Source: Kitasatospora aureofaciens (GTDB taxonomy: Bacteria; Actinomycetota; Actinomycetes; Streptomycetales; Streptomycetaceae). Taken from it: a stretch of DNA of 33,885 nucleotides. Below are positions 25,016 through 33,737 of this stretch, one piece after another; within the stretch, counting starts at the first letter, position 1; the number at the start of each line of letters is the position of its first letter. The stretch covers positions 1-33,885 of the forward strand of contig NZ_JAHTKP010000076.1 of NCBI RefSeq assembly GCF_019192735.1, written 5' to 3'. The notes under the pieces are model-generated. The model was not told where the DNA came from and did no database searches. It saw nothing but the letters and a program-made list of their open reading frames with translations. The translations under genes were made by a program, and so were the position numbers.

Positions 25016-25182
25016 CAAGGCTGACGCCGGCCATGCAACCCCGGGAACACCCGAAGGCCGAAACACCGCCCGCTGCGCCCGCCGCTGCTGGCCGAGCGCA
25101 AGGTGCGCCTCGGCACTACTCAGCCGGTTGTTGAGTACGTTCGCTCATGAGTCCGTGCCGGCTGCTTCCTATCGTGACCTGC

Positions 25183-25785
25183 ATGGACACGGACTCAACC
25201 CCCACCAGCCCCCCGACCTCGGGAAACCCGCGGTGGGCCACCGGCTGCGGGATCGCGATGCTCGTCCTCACCGCCCTAGCCGTCCTGGGAGCCGTGGCAC
25301 TGGGCAAGTTCGAGAAAAGCCTGACCGGGTACGGGCACCTCGAAGACCTTTCCGGAAGCGTGGCCGAACCCCTCCGCCCTGGCGCGACCGCCCACTACGA
25401 CGACGGCCTGACGATCACCGTGAGCCCACCGCACCGGGAACCCGACAACACCTACAGCTTCACCATCACCTACGACAACGGCACCGACAAAGAGCTGCGC
25501 CCGGGCGGGAAGTCCCCGGACACCAGCTTCGACACGAGCGGCTCCGCCCCCATCGTGGTCCGAGCGGGGAAAACCCTCGACCCCGACATCCCCGGCTACG
25601 GCCTGACCTTGTTGGACCGGGACGGCTCCGCATCCGTCCTCATGCCGCTTCTCGGCGAGGACCAGAAGCGCACCGTGCCGGTGCGGGTCAAGCCCGACAA
25701 GGAGGGGAGCTTCGTCACGGTGGAGGTCACCCCGATGTCCGCCGGATACCGCGAGACTGCGTACTGGCAATTCAACCTGAGCTGA
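25183..25785 (+). CDS. Membrane-anchored extracytoplasmic beta-rich protein
   Basis: 200 residues from ATG 25183. A Pro/Ser/Thr-rich cytosolic tip (1-20), one membrane helix (CGIAMLVLTALAVLGAVALG, 22-41) and an outside domain (60-200) with strands such as LTITVSPP and YSFTITYDNGTDKEL. The arrangement resembles DUF4352-like anchored immunoglobulin-fold proteins. An in-frame ATG at 25147 would add 12 residues; neither start has a clear ribosome binding site. A bidirectional hairpin follows the stop. Role unknown. Confidence 0.65.
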   Translation: MDTDSTPTSPPTSGNPRWATGCGIAMLVLTALAVLGAVALGKFEKSLTGYGHLEDLSGSVAEPLRPGATAHYDDGLTITVSPPHREPDNTYSFTITYDNGTDKELRPGGKSPDTSFDTSGSAPIVVRAGKTLDPDIPGYGLTLLDRDGSASVLMPLLGEDQKRTVPVRVKPDKEGSFVTVEVTPMSAGYRETAYWQFNLS

Positions 25786-25795
25786 CCGTACGCAT

Positions 25796-25829
25796 GAAGG
25801 CCGCCACCCCTCGCAGGGCGGCGGCCTTC
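25796..25829. terminator. Bidirectional terminator between convergent genes
   Basis: GAAGGCCGCC (25796-25805) and GGCGGCCTTC (25820-25829) are perfect complements around a 14-nt loop. It sits 10 nt after the plus-strand stop and just beyond the minus-strand TPR reading frame, so it can serve both. Confidence 0.75.
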
Positions 25830-25837
25830 CGTGCTGC

Positions 25838-26233
25838 TCACAAGAGGCGGTCCCCGGGCCCGTCCGGGGCGAGGAAGCGGGCGCCGACGTTGTCGTTCGG
25901 GTTGAGGTAGACCAGCGCGGTGAACCACGCCGCGGCCGCCTCGGGGGCGCGGCGGCGCAGCAGATCGGCGTAGCAGTAGAGGATACGGTGGGCGGGCCGG
26001 TTGTCCAGTTCGCTGTAGAGCAGGACGTCACGGAACGGCCAGGGCAGGGACTGCTGGAGAACGCACACCCCGGCGCGGGCTTACTCCAGCGCGGCGTCCA
26101 GCTCGCCGGGCACCTCGTCCTGGTCGCCGTCGAGGCCGTCCTCGTCCTCCTGGTCCAGGCCGACCAGGTGGTAGGCGATGGTGGCGTAGGCGTCCAGGTT
26201 CCGGGGATGCAGCCGGCGGTCGCCGATCGTCAC
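25838..26233 (-). pseudogene. TPR-type protein split by an in-frame stop
   Basis: From GTG 26233 the frame reads RRLHPRNLDAYATIAYHL and an acidic stretch (EDEDGLDGDQDEV) to ELDAALE, then TAA at 26083-26081. The same frame continues without shift through VCVLQQSLPWPF, SELDNRPAHRILYCYADLL and WFTALVYLNPNDN to a stop at 25838. The joined product resembles streptomycete TPR proteins in which NRP and LNPNDNxGARFL elements recur. An in-frame TAG just before GTG 26233 and foreign sequence beyond it suggest the 5' part is also lost. A sequencing error at the TAA, or a suppressed stop, is an alternative. Confidence 0.6.
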
Positions 26234-26499
26234 GGCCGATCCCTACAGCGACACGGCGGAGCGATGGACGGTCTCCGTCGCGGAGTTGGACGACGGGGAC
26301 GAGGACGGTCCCCAGATCGGGGAGCTGACGCTCTACTGGCCCCGGGACTACACCGGGCACAGCCGACTGATGGCCGCGGACAGCGAGCTCCGGGGACCTC
26401 CTCAGCATCGCCGAGGCCGTCCTGGACGGCGACGACTACAACGAGGAGTTCCAGAAGGCCATTGACATGCCGGTCGGCGACCTGCTGGTGCTGGACCGG
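26234..26499 (+). pseudogene. Fragment of an unknown plus-strand gene with a frameshift
   Basis: The frame reads DPYSDTAERWTVSVAELDDG, then IGELTLYWPRDYTGHSRLM to ADSEL near 26390. After a frame change it continues GDLLSIAEAVLDGDDYNEEF and IDMPVGDLLVLDR. The sense ends exactly where the IS256 transposase begins (about 26500). So this gene was frameshifted and cut by a rearrangement or insertion. I do not recognise the family. Confidence 0.45.
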
Positions 26500-27284
26500 T
26501 CTATCCCGTGGTGTTCATCGACGCGATCCACGTCAAGGTCCGCGACGGGCAGGTCGCCAACAGGCCGGTCTACGTGGCGATCGCGGTGACCGCCGACGGC
26601 TACCGCGAGATCCTGGGCCTGTGGGCCGGCGACGGCGGCGAGGGCGCCAAGTACTGGCAGTCCGTCCTGACCGAGGTGAGGAACCGCGGCGTGAAGGACG
26701 CGCTGATGCTGGTGTGCGACGGCCTGACCGGGCTGCCCGACGCGGTGAACACGATGTGGCCCCAGGCCGTGGTCCAGCAGTGCATCGTCCACTTGATCAG
26801 GTCGAGCCTGCGATACGCCTCCCGCCGGGACTGGGCGGAGGTGACCGCCGACCTCAAGCCCGTCCATACCGCCGTGAACGAGGCCGACGCTCGCGAGCGC
26901 CTGGCGGCCTTCGCCGCGAAGTGGCCCAAGTACGGCTCCATCCCGGCCGTATGGGAACGGGCCTGGAGCGAGTTCGTGCCTTTCCTCGCCTTCCCCGACC
27001 ACATCCGCGAGGTCGTCTACACCACCAACGCCATCGAGTCCCTCAACGCCCGCTACCGGCGCGCGGCCACCGCCTGCGGGCACTTCCCCAACGAGCAGGC
27101 CGCTCTCAAGCGCCTGTACCTGGCCACCCTCGCCCTGGACCCCTCCGGGCGCGGCCGGCAGCGCTGGAACAACAAGTGGAAAGCCGCCCTGAACGAGTTC
27201 GACCAGCTCTTCGACGGCCGCCTTGCCGCCGCACGGGTGCAGGCCGACCAGACCAACCATCAACTACTAGACCAAGCCGGTTAA
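26500..27284 (+). pseudogene. IS256-family (Mutator) transposase, 5'-truncated
   Basis: About 260 residues starting YPVVFIDAIHVKVRDGQVAN, the core of IS256 transposases; the Asp in FIDA is the first DDE residue, the second lies in MLVCDGLTGLP and the third in NAIESLNAR. The usual N-terminal 150 or so residues and the left terminal repeat are missing; upstream codons belong to another gene. The C-terminus (ALNEFDQLFDGR) and stop are intact. It cannot produce a full transposase. Its right edge abuts the truncated regulator at 27291, so the insertion probably destroyed that gene. Confidence 0.85.
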
Positions 27285-27290
27285 AAACAC

Positions 27291-27650
27291 CTAATTCGTG
27301 ATAGACTCCTGACGACCGGTCTCCTCGGAGTAGCTGCCGGTCTGCAGCCAGGTGCGCGCGGCGTTCAAGGCGTGGGCGGCCTGGCTGCGCAGCTGGGCCG
27401 ATCCGTGGCGCAGGTCGGCGTTGTAGAGCGTCTGCTCGGCCTGGTGGAGGCTGGCGACGTGGGCCGCTGTGATGCGGCCGCCGGGTGTCAGGGCGGTGGT
27501 GGCGAGCGCTCCGGCGCCGAGTAGGAGGAGGCTGCGGCGGTTCACGTCCTCCTCCTGTTCCTGGTGCGGTGCGCCCGGGCGCCGTCTGGTGTCGGGCCGT
27601 ACGAACCCGAGTTCCGTCAGGTCGATGCCGCCGAAGATGCTGCTCAAAAC
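27291..27650 (-). pseudogene. Remnant of an XRE-type regulator (middle part)
   Basis: The frame includes SSIFGGIDLTELGFVRPD, an Arg/Pro/Gln linker, EDVNRRSLLLLGAGALATTA and VASLHQAEQTLYNADLRHG. This order is typical of the region after the HTH in streptomycete XRE/TPR regulators. The N-terminal HTH is absent (upstream codons are Arg-rich and unlike the family), and the C-terminal repeats stop after about 85 residues where IS256-derived sequence begins. GTG 27545 has AGGAGG 5 nt upstream and could still start a peptide of 84 residues, but that is the internal VNRR of the family. Confidence 0.6.
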
Positions 27651-27842
27651 CCGTCTCGCGTCGCGGCGGACTGACCGCGCCGCGGTCCCGTCCGGACCCC
27701 GGGTACGCCGACGGCCCCGGCTCACGCACCGCAACGTGAACCGGGCCAGTCAGGTGGCTGATTGACAGCCCGTCAGCCGCCGGACATCCGGCCGGCGGGC
27801 GGTACTCGCTCGGACCCTTCGGTTCGAACAGGCCGATCAGGT

Positions 27843-27864
27843 CCGATCAGGCCGTACTGATCGG
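27843..27864. terminator. Hairpin downstream of the LysM gene
   Basis: CCGATCAG and CTGATCGG form a perfect 8-bp stem around GCCGTA, 12 nt after the LysM stop. CCGATCAG recurs at 27873, partly overlapping the stop codon, so alternative pairings exist. A second GC hairpin lies at about 27778-27802. The stretch 27651-27842 has no gene. Confidence 0.5.
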
Positions 27865-27875
27865 GAGAGGTCCGA

Positions 27876-28613
27876 TCAGTACGCCTGGTGCACCTGCCAG
27901 AACGCCCAGGCGGCGTTCGGGCTGCCGTAGACGGTGTTCATGTACTGCAGGGCCCACTTGAGCTGGGTGGCGGGGTTGTTCTGCCAGTCGGAACCGGCCG
28001 AGGCCATCTTGTTGCCGGGCAGCGCCTGCGGCAGGCCGTAGGCACCCGAGCTCGGGTTGGTGGCGTGGATGTTCCAGCCGCTCTCGTGGCTGATGATCTG
28101 GTCGAACGAGGCCAGCTGGTTCGCCGGGACGATCGAGGCGGCGAGCGCCTGCAGCGCGGCCGGGGTGCTGGCGACCGGGGTGGCGGCCAGCGGGCTGGCG
28201 GCGGCCGGCTTGGCCGGAGCCGCGGCGGGCGCCAGCGCAGCCGGGGCCTGCGCCGGGGCGGCCGCGCCCAGGGTCAGGTGCTGGCCCGGGTAGATCTTGT
28301 CCGGGCCGTTGGTCAGCACGGACTTGTTGAGGTCGTAGAGCTTCTGCCAGCCACCCTGCACGTTGTGCGTGGTGGCGATCTTGGTGAGGGAGTCACCGCT
28401 CAGGACGGTGTAGCCAGCGGGCGCCTGCGGGGCGGCGGCCGGGGCGGCGGCCTGGACCGAGTGCACCGGGGCGGACTTGACGGGGGCGGCGTTCGCGGCG
28501 GTGGCGGCGACCACCGGGATGCCGGCGCCGACGCCGACGACCACGGCGGCCGCGACGATGCGCTTGATGGAACCGACAGCGAACAGGCTGGGGCGAGCGT
28601 TGACGGGCAGCAT
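27876..28613 (-). CDS. Secreted LysM protein with C-terminal lytic-transglycosylase-like domain
   Basis: 245 residues from ATG 28613, with GAGG 11 nt upstream inside the riboswitch 3' flank; GTG 28634 is an unlikely longer start. A signal peptide (KRIVAAAVVVGVGAGIPVVA) is probably cut after ATAANA (about 42). LysM domain 68-115 (YTVLSGDSLTKIATTHNV through KIYPGQHLTLG). An Ala/Pro linker follows (117-150). The C-terminal domain (165-245) has Glu177 in ISHESGWN, with GAYGLPQALPG as in lysozyme-like/SLT domains. It should bind and cleave peptidoglycan outside the cell, as in Rpf-like remodelling. The c-di-AMP riboswitch directly upstream predicts repression at high c-di-AMP. Confidence 0.9.
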   Translation of the reverse strand: MLPVNARPSLFAVGSIKRIVAAAVVVGVGAGIPVVAATAANAAPVKSAPVHSVQAAAPAAAPQAPAGYTVLSGDSLTKIATTHNVQGGWQKLYDLNKSVLTNGPDKIYPGQHLTLGAAAPAQAPAALAPAAAPAKPAAASPLAATPVASTPAALQALAASIVPANQLASFDQIISHESGWNIHATNPSSGAYGLPQALPGNKMASAGSDWQNNPATQLKWALQYMNTVYGSPNAAWAFWQVHQAY

Positions 28614-28629
28614 GAAGTGCGATTCCTCT

Positions 28630-28764
28630 CCCACGCCTGCGAGGTGAGCTGTCGGGTTCGGGCTGGAGTAGCCCGGCCGCGCAGAGACGCGGCTTCACCC
28701 CTAGCCCCGCCGGGACCAGCCCGGGTGAGGCAACTTACCTGTGGGTCCCCCGCCCCTGCCGTGG
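28630..28764 (-). promoter_or_regulatory. c-di-AMP riboswitch (ydaO/yuaA class)
   Basis: Read on the minus strand: CCACGGCAGGGGCGGGGGAC, then GGGGCTAGGGGTGAAGCCGC, GCGGCCGGGCTACTCC, GCCCGAACCCGACAGCTC and CACCTCGCAGGCGTGG. The first CCACG and last CGTGG can form the closing stem P1, which fixes the limits better than in the first copy. The order and spacing match the element at 245-400. Upstream, 28765-28993 contains the likely promoter (TTGTGC about 18 nt from TACGGT on the minus strand, weak call) and no gene. Confidence 0.92.
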
Positions 28765-28993
28765 TGCTTCATGGGTGCACGTGCCCGCCCGATCCGGCGG
28801 CAGGATTCGGCGTTCCGGAGAGCGGGGTTCGTTTCGTACGGAGACGAACGAGAAGGACCGTAAACGGCACGGAGCCATTAGCACAAGCCCTCGTGAGCTG
28901 GGTCACGGCCCGGCCGGATTGTCCGAATGATCCACAATGGTGCTTGATAACGATGCAGTAACGGCCCTATGGGTGCGTGTCAGTGCGGGCCGC

Positions 28994-29221
28994 CGGGCCG
29001 AGGGCAGCCACCAGCCCACCGGGCAACGCGAACGCGCCATGAAGGGCTTCCGCTCCGCCGGCGCGGGCCAACGCTTCCTGTCCGCGTTCAGCGGCATCTC
29101 ACCCCACTTCCGACCCCGCCGCCACCTGATGGCCGCCACCGGCTACCGAGCCGAGATGACCGTCCGCTTCGCGATCTGGGAGCAGGTCACCGGAGCCGCC
29201 GGCCCGCCCACCGCGGCCTGA
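28994..29221 (+). pseudogene. C-terminal fragment of an IS6-family transposase
   Basis: The frame reads RAEGSHQPTGQRERAMKGF, then QRFLSAFSGISPHFRPRRH and AEMTVRFAIWEQVTG. IS6 transposases have the related NRAEVSHQPTRxRERxM near their C-terminus, just after the catalytic core, then QRFLS. Everything upstream of about 28994, including the DDE core, is missing. No terminal repeat is evident. It is a relic of an older insertion next to the LysM gene's control region. Confidence 0.65.
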
Positions 29222-29299
29222 ACACACAGCTGCAACCCGGCCCCACCACACCCCGACACACCCTCAGGCACTCTCGCACCCAACAACGTGACAACGCCA

Positions 29300-29755
29300 T
29301 CACGCCTCCAGGAGATCGGCGCGGTCTTCGAGTTCACACACCCGCGTCTCCAGCTCCATCATCCGGCGGAAGAGCGCCCGCATCTGGCCGGTCCTCACCC
29401 GCACGGTTTCGGGCTCAGGCGCGTTCGGCCAGGCCACGACAGGGGTGACGTGACTGCCTCCGGCCGCGGCCTGGAAGACGACGCCGAGCCGGTCGCAGGC
29501 CACACACTGGAAGACGAAGCCCATCTCGTCCGGGCCCGGCTGCACGCCCGGGCTGAGGCGGATTCGCAGGTCGGACAGCGGCACGTCCTCGGCTCGGATC
29601 TCCAGCACACCCAGCCACAGGCCGCCCTCCTCGCGCTTGGCGTCCTGGAGCACCTTCCACGCGCCGAAGGGACTCGTCCGGTCGACATGGCCGGGGCCAA
29701 GGACCGGCTCGCAGTACAGGCAGTCGAACCCCAGGCACACCGCGGGCGCGGTCAT
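29300..29755 (-). CDS. Uncharacterised protein with two CxxC pairs
   Basis: 151 residues from ATG 29755, with GGAGAGGA about 10 nt upstream. Two cysteine pairs, CLYC (12-15) and CVAC (84-87), probably bind one zinc as a split ribbon. Between them are beta-strand-like segments (GLWLGVLEIRAEDV). The C-terminus (125-151) is a charged helix, MRALFRRMMELETRVCELED, likely a coiled coil for oligomerisation. It stands alone between an IS remnant and a low-content region. Codon use is normal. I do not recognise the family. Confidence 0.65.
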   Translation of the reverse strand: MTAPAVCLGFDCLYCEPVLGPGHVDRTSPFGAWKVLQDAKREEGGLWLGVLEIRAEDVPLSDLRIRLSPGVQPGPDEMGFVFQCVACDRLGVVFQAAAGGSHVTPVVAWPNAPEPETVRVRTGQMRALFRRMMELETRVCELEDRADLLEA

Positions 29756-30240
29756 GGCAGCTGGTCCTCTCCTCGAGCCGGTCGTCGGCCCGACACTACG
29801 CGACCGTCCCCACGCTGCTGATCATGTTCGTGCGTACTTCCCCCTTCCCCGAGGTCCTGGCCGCACATGATTCCCTCCCACGGTGCGCATCACTGCTACT
29901 CGGGGTGAAGTTCACGGCCTTGCGCTGGCGGCGCATCCACCGGCTCGGCGCACTCCTGCGCCGGCTGCGCCTACTGACTGCCACCACCAGAACCAGCGGC
30001 GCGGCCCTCGCCCGCATGGTCGGCGTGCCCGGCGTCTGACGCGGGCAGCCGGCCACGAGATGGAGGCAGACGTGACATCAGCCAAGGTGGCACCAACGGG
30101 TCATGACCGGCCGTCGCGCGGGCGAGAAGCGGTGGAGATCACGAGGTGCTCTCGGGTCTGCGGCCATTTGCCGGCGGCTTGCTGCCGACATACGGGCCCA
30201 ATGGGGATCTATGGCAGTTTTGTACCGATAGATTTACATC
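29756..30240. other. Stretch without a supportable gene
   Basis: Short open frames on both strands (for example 29824-30039 plus and 29796-30056 minus) are Arg-rich and lack ribosome binding sites. The last 40 bases before the phosphatase gene are AT-richer (TTTTGTACCGATAGATTTAC); TAGATT at about 30229 is a candidate -10 that would place transcription near the GTG start, implying a leaderless mRNA. Confidence 0.35.
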
Positions 30241-31374
30241 GTGATCGTGATTGCGCGGTTGCGGCGCCGTCGTTCTCCCGCTGGCCGGTGGGAAGCCTTG
30301 TTGTCGCCGGTGGTACTCACCGCGGTCATCGCCGGCCTGGCATTCGCTACGCCGAGGGAGGTTGCTTTCAGCCGCTTCCTGCCCGTCGTACCTGCCGTCG
30401 CCGCCTCCATGTGGCCGGTGCTTCCCACCGTCCTGCTGGGGATGCTCTGCCTTCTGATCATGGTCGGCCTCGGCCTTGTCTACCCGGATCTGGGGACGTG
30501 GTGGACGGCTGCGGCCATCGCCGGGGGCACCGTGGTTGGCGCGTACGCAAGCTACGTTCGACTCAAGCGGGAGCAAGCCCTTCTGCAGGTCCGGCTCGTC
30601 GCAGACGCTGCGCAGGGTGTGCTGTTGCGCCCCCTGCCACGCCGCCTCGGATGCGTCGAGATCGAGTCGCTGTATCTGGCGGCCGCAGCGCAAGCCCGCA
30701 TCGGCGGTGACTTCTACGAGGCCCTCGAAACACCATACGGGGTTCGGCTGCTCATCGGCGATGTGCGGGGCAAGGGGCTGTCCGCGGTGTCGGCGGCCTC
30801 GGCGGTGGTCAGCTCCTTCAGAGAGGCCGCTTACGACCTGCCCGACCTGTGCGGCATCGCGCGCCGTCTGGAGGTCGGCATCACCCGCCACAGCGCCGCG
30901 TACCCCACCCAGGATCTGCCGGAGCGTTTCGCCACCGCCCTCCTCGTCGAAATCCCGCACGAGGGTGGCTGCCTCAGACTCCTCAACTGCGGGCATCCCC
31001 CGCCGCTGCTCCTGCACCGCGGGGAGCTTCGCGTCCTGAGTCCGACCGCCCCCTCGCCGCCTCTCAATCTCGCGTCGCTCATCGGCAATCACTACAGGAT
31101 CGACACCGCCGCCTTCGACCCCGGCGACCACCTGCTTCTCTACACCGACGGCGTCACCGAGACCCGCAATCACACCGGCGAGTTCTTCCCGCTATCTGAC
31201 TGGCTACGGCAGCAGACCGCAGCGCCGCCCCGCGAACTACTGGACAGGCTCCACCGGGACCTCCTCCGCTACAGCAGCGGAGGACTGCACGACGACATCG
31301 CGGCCCTCGCCGTACGCCTCCACGCGTATCCGGACCGCGAAGTTCCCCGGGCATCCGCTTCGGATGTCACTTGA
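30241..31374 (+). CDS. Membrane-anchored SpoIIE/PP2C-type serine phosphatase
   Basis: 377 residues from GTG 30241, with no ribosome binding site, so possibly leaderless. Hydrophobic helices at about 22-36, 46-60, 61-80 and 87-104, then a cytosolic linker and a PP2C (SpoIIE) domain from about 130 to 362. Metal and core motifs are complete: IGGDFYE (154-160), IGDVRGKG (172-179), CGHPPP (250-255), LYTDGVTE (300-307) and HDDIAAL (350-356). Such proteins dephosphorylate anti-sigma-factor antagonists (STAS proteins) and so free sigma factors; no RsbV/RsbW-type partner lies nearby. The four-helix anchor suggests response to a membrane cue. After it, 31375-31573 has no convincing gene. Confidence 0.88.
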   Translation: MIVIARLRRRRSPAGRWEALLSPVVLTAVIAGLAFATPREVAFSRFLPVVPAVAASMWPVLPTVLLGMLCLLIMVGLGLVYPDLGTWWTAAAIAGGTVVGAYASYVRLKREQALLQVRLVADAAQGVLLRPLPRRLGCVEIESLYLAAAAQARIGGDFYEALETPYGVRLLIGDVRGKGLSAVSAASAVVSSFREAAYDLPDLCGIARRLEVGITRHSAAYPTQDLPERFATALLVEIPHEGGCLRLLNCGHPPPLLLHRGELRVLSPTAPSPPLNLASLIGNHYRIDTAAFDPGDHLLLYTDGVTETRNHTGEFFPLSDWLRQQTAAPPRELLDRLHRDLLRYSSGGLHDDIAALAVRLHAYPDREVPRASASDVT

Positions 31375-31573
31375 CGCCCGCAGGAGCAGGCTGTCTTCGC
31401 CCCGCCCCTGCAATCTCCGGGGCGACGTCGGTGGTCCGGTGGGCCTGGCAGGTGGCCTCGCAGGCGCGGTCGGTCTTGGATCCGGCGATCAGGTTCTCCC
31501 TGCCTGACGGCGGCCGTGCACCGACCCGTCGAAGCAGCCCGGTGCGCAACGCCGCGACGTGATCGGGCCGCGT

Positions 31574-32166
31574 CTACCAGGCCACTCCCAGGGCCGCGAG
31601 CTGTCCGAGCTGCTCGGGGCTGAGCTTCGCCCGGCGGGCCTTCGTGTTGTTCAGCCAGGCACCCAGCGACAGCCCCTCGGCAGTCTTATGCGCGCGGGGC
31701 ACCCTCGCGTGGCCCTCCCGCTCCACGAACTCCGCGAGGGCGGCCAGGTGCAGCTGGAAGCGGTCCGCCCGCGACACCTTCGGCTTCGCCTCGGCGGCCT
31801 GCTTCGCGGCCACGAGCTCCTGATCCTCGGCGACGCCAAGCGCCGCGAGCAGGTCCTGCTGCTCCTGGTCGAGCGCGGCCCAGCCGGCTCGCTGCGCCCG
31901 GACCCACCGGCCGAGCTGTTCACCCTCGAACGTGGTCTCCGCCGACAGGGCGGGCCAGTCGACGCGGCCGTCGGACTCCAGCCACCACTGCCGCGCGACG
32001 GCGTAGGTGCGCTGCCAGGTGATCGGCCAGGCTGGGCACCACCACGGGTCGATCTCCTCCAGCGCGGCCCGCCGCTCCGGGGCCAGGGCGCCAGGCTCGC
32101 CCTCAGGTACCTCGGCCGCCGCCCGCAGCCCGGCGAGCCACACCCCGACCGGGTGTGCGGTCTCAG
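31574..32166 (-). pseudogene. Helicase-associated (HA) domain tail of a broken helicase
   Basis: About 197 codons ending LGVAW and TAG, read from the edge of the IS. It contains the end of one and two complete HA repeats: HPVGVWLAGLRAA; WPITWQRTYAVARQWW with LGRWVRAQRAGWAALD and LLAALGV; and RFQLHLAALAEFVEREGHAR with LGAWLNNTKARRAKL. In streptomycetes such repeats form the C-terminus of large DEAD/DEAH helicases. The helicase core is not present: the IS starts at 32167, and the sequence beyond the IS (33751 on) does not encode an obvious continuation. So the gene is truncated, possibly before the IS arrived. Confidence 0.75.
32162..32166. repeat. 5-bp direct repeat, left copy (target duplication)
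   Basis: CTCAG lies here and at 33746-33750, immediately outside the terminal repeats of the IS. This matches a 5-bp target-site duplication, although so short a match could be chance. Confidence 0.6.
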
Positions 32167-32230
32167 CTTGGCGTTTAACCTCGCGGGTCACTCGACCTGC
32201 TGAGATTCCCGGGAACCGGCGGCACGTGAG

Positions 32231-32286
32231 GCGGCCGTTCTCCACGCTTCGAGATGTCGAGTAACGAAGCACGAGAGAACGGCCGC
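32231..32286. promoter_or_regulatory. Long hairpin in the leader of the IS transposase
   Basis: GCGGCCGTTCTC (32231-32242) pairs perfectly with GAGAACGGCCGC (32275-32286), and inside it GCTTCG pairs with CGAAGC (about 32246-32267) around a 13-nt loop. It ends 5 nt before the transposase ATG. Such hairpins in IS leaders often hide the ribosome binding site when transcription enters from outside; that role is inference here. Confidence 0.6.
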
Positions 32287-32291
32287 TGCGT

Positions 32292-33737
32292 ATGAGTCTC
32301 CCCGCCGACACGCCCGCAGGCGAAGCATTGGGTGTCTTGTCCCACTTTCGGGTCGAGTTCTACGAGTGTCTGTACAGCCGCGCTGACGTCCTCTTCGAGC
32401 TCACCGACGCGATCTTGTGCACGGACGGGCCGGTGAAGACGCTGGTCGAGCTGTCCTTGGCGGTCGAGCACCGGCGCGGCCACGGGGCCCTGTACGCCGC
32501 GCTGGACCGCGGCTGGCTGGAGCCCGCGCGGGTACGCCGCGCGCTGGCCGGCCTACCGCTGCCGAGAGCGGCCGACGGGCGGATCGTGCTGGCCGTGGAT
32601 GTCAGCAACTGGCTCCGCCCGGATGCCCCGACCAGCGACGAGCGGCTGTTCTGCCACGTCTACGGGCGCGGCGACCGCAAGACGGACCAGTTCGTGCCGG
32701 GCTGGCCGTACTCCTTCGTCGCCGCCCTGGAGAGCGGCCGGACATCCTGGGTCGCCTTCCTGGACGCCGTGCGCCTCGGACCGGCCGACGACGCGACCGC
32801 CGTCACCGCCGCCCAGCTGCGAGACGTCGTCGAGCGGTTGGTGCAGGACCGGCAGTGGCAGGTCGGTGATCCGGAGATCTGGATCGTCATGGACTCCGGC
32901 TACGACGTCGCCTACCTCACCCACGCCCTGGCAGACCTGCCCGTCGTCCTGGTCGGGCGCCTGCGCTCGGACCGTGTCATGCTCCGCGACGCCGGTCCCG
33001 CCCGCAGCGGACCGAAGGGCGGCCGACCGCGCAAGCACGGCGGCGTCCTGACCTTCGCCAAGCCCGACAGCTGGCACGAACCCGAGATCACCACGGTCAC
33101 GGACACCACCCGCTACGGCAGGGCCGAGGCCAGAGCCTGGGACCGCATGCACCCCAGACTGACCCACCGCGGCCCCTGGTTGGAACACCCCGAAGAAGAA
33201 CTGCCCGTCCTGCACGGCACGTTGATCCGCTTGGAGGTCGAGCACCTGCCCGGCGACCGCGCCCCGAAACCGGTCTGGCTGTGGTGCTCGGCCACCGCCG
33301 CCACACCGGCGGACGTGGAGCGCTGGTGGCAGTCGTTCCTGCGCAGATTCGACTTGGAGCACACCTTCAGGCTGATGAAGCAGACCCTCGGCTGGACCTG
33401 CCCGAAGATCCGCCACGCCGACAGCGCCGACCTGTGGACCTGGCTCATCATCGCCGCCCACACCCAGCTCCGCCTCGCCCGGCCCCTCGCCGAAGACCTC
33501 CGCCGCCCCTGGGAACGGCCCACCGAACCCCGCCGTCTCACCCCCGCCCGGGTGCGACGGGGGTTTCGCAACATCCGCGTGACCAGGGCCCGCCCGGCAG
33601 CCGCACCGAAACCGTCCCGACCAGGGCCGGGACGGCCTACAGGATCGAAGAACAAGCAGCAGGCCAGGCGCCATGACGTCGGCAAGACAGTCAAGCGCGC
33701 CGAGTCACTCAAGGAGCACCAAACCCGCCCACGTTAA
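32292..33737 (+). CDS. Transposase of the 1579-bp IS (DDE, IS701/IS4-like)
   Basis: 481 residues from ATG 32292. DDE candidates: Asp103 in LAVDVSNWLRPD, Asp201 in WIVMDSGYD and the Glu in FDLEHTFRLMKQTLGW (about 355), which fits the Y-x-R-x-x-x-E-x-x-x-K-like signature of IS4-related enzymes. The C-terminal 60 residues are basic with GPGRPTGSKNKQ, likely DNA binding. The TAA stop at 33735-33737 is part of the right terminal repeat. The long hairpin at 32231-32286 lies just before the start and no strong ribosome binding site is visible outside it. The exact IS family is not certain from sequence alone. Confidence 0.88.
   Translation: MSLPADTPAGEALGVLSHFRVEFYECLYSRADVLFELTDAILCTDGPVKTLVELSLAVEHRRGHGALYAALDRGWLEPARVRRALAGLPLPRAADGRIVLAVDVSNWLRPDAPTSDERLFCHVYGRGDRKTDQFVPGWPYSFVAALESGRTSWVAFLDAVRLGPADDATAVTAAQLRDVVERLVQDRQWQVGDPEIWIVMDSGYDVAYLTHALADLPVVLVGRLRSDRVMLRDAGPARSGPKGGRPRKHGGVLTFAKPDSWHEPEITTVTDTTRYGRAEARAWDRMHPRLTHRGPWLEHPEEELPVLHGTLIRLEVEHLPGDRAPKPVWLWCSATAATPADVERWWQSFLRRFDLEHTFRLMKQTLGWTCPKIRHADSADLWTWLIIAAHTQLRLARPLAEDLRRPWERPTEPRRLTPARVRRGFRNIRVTRARPAAAPKPSRPGPGRPTGSKNKQQARRHDVGKTVKRAESLKEHQTRPR

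Noticed and set aside
31367..31562. Small ORFs on both strands after the phosphatase gene
   Set aside because: A minus-strand peptide with two cysteines looks weakly protein-like, but there is no ribosome binding site or family; left unannotated.
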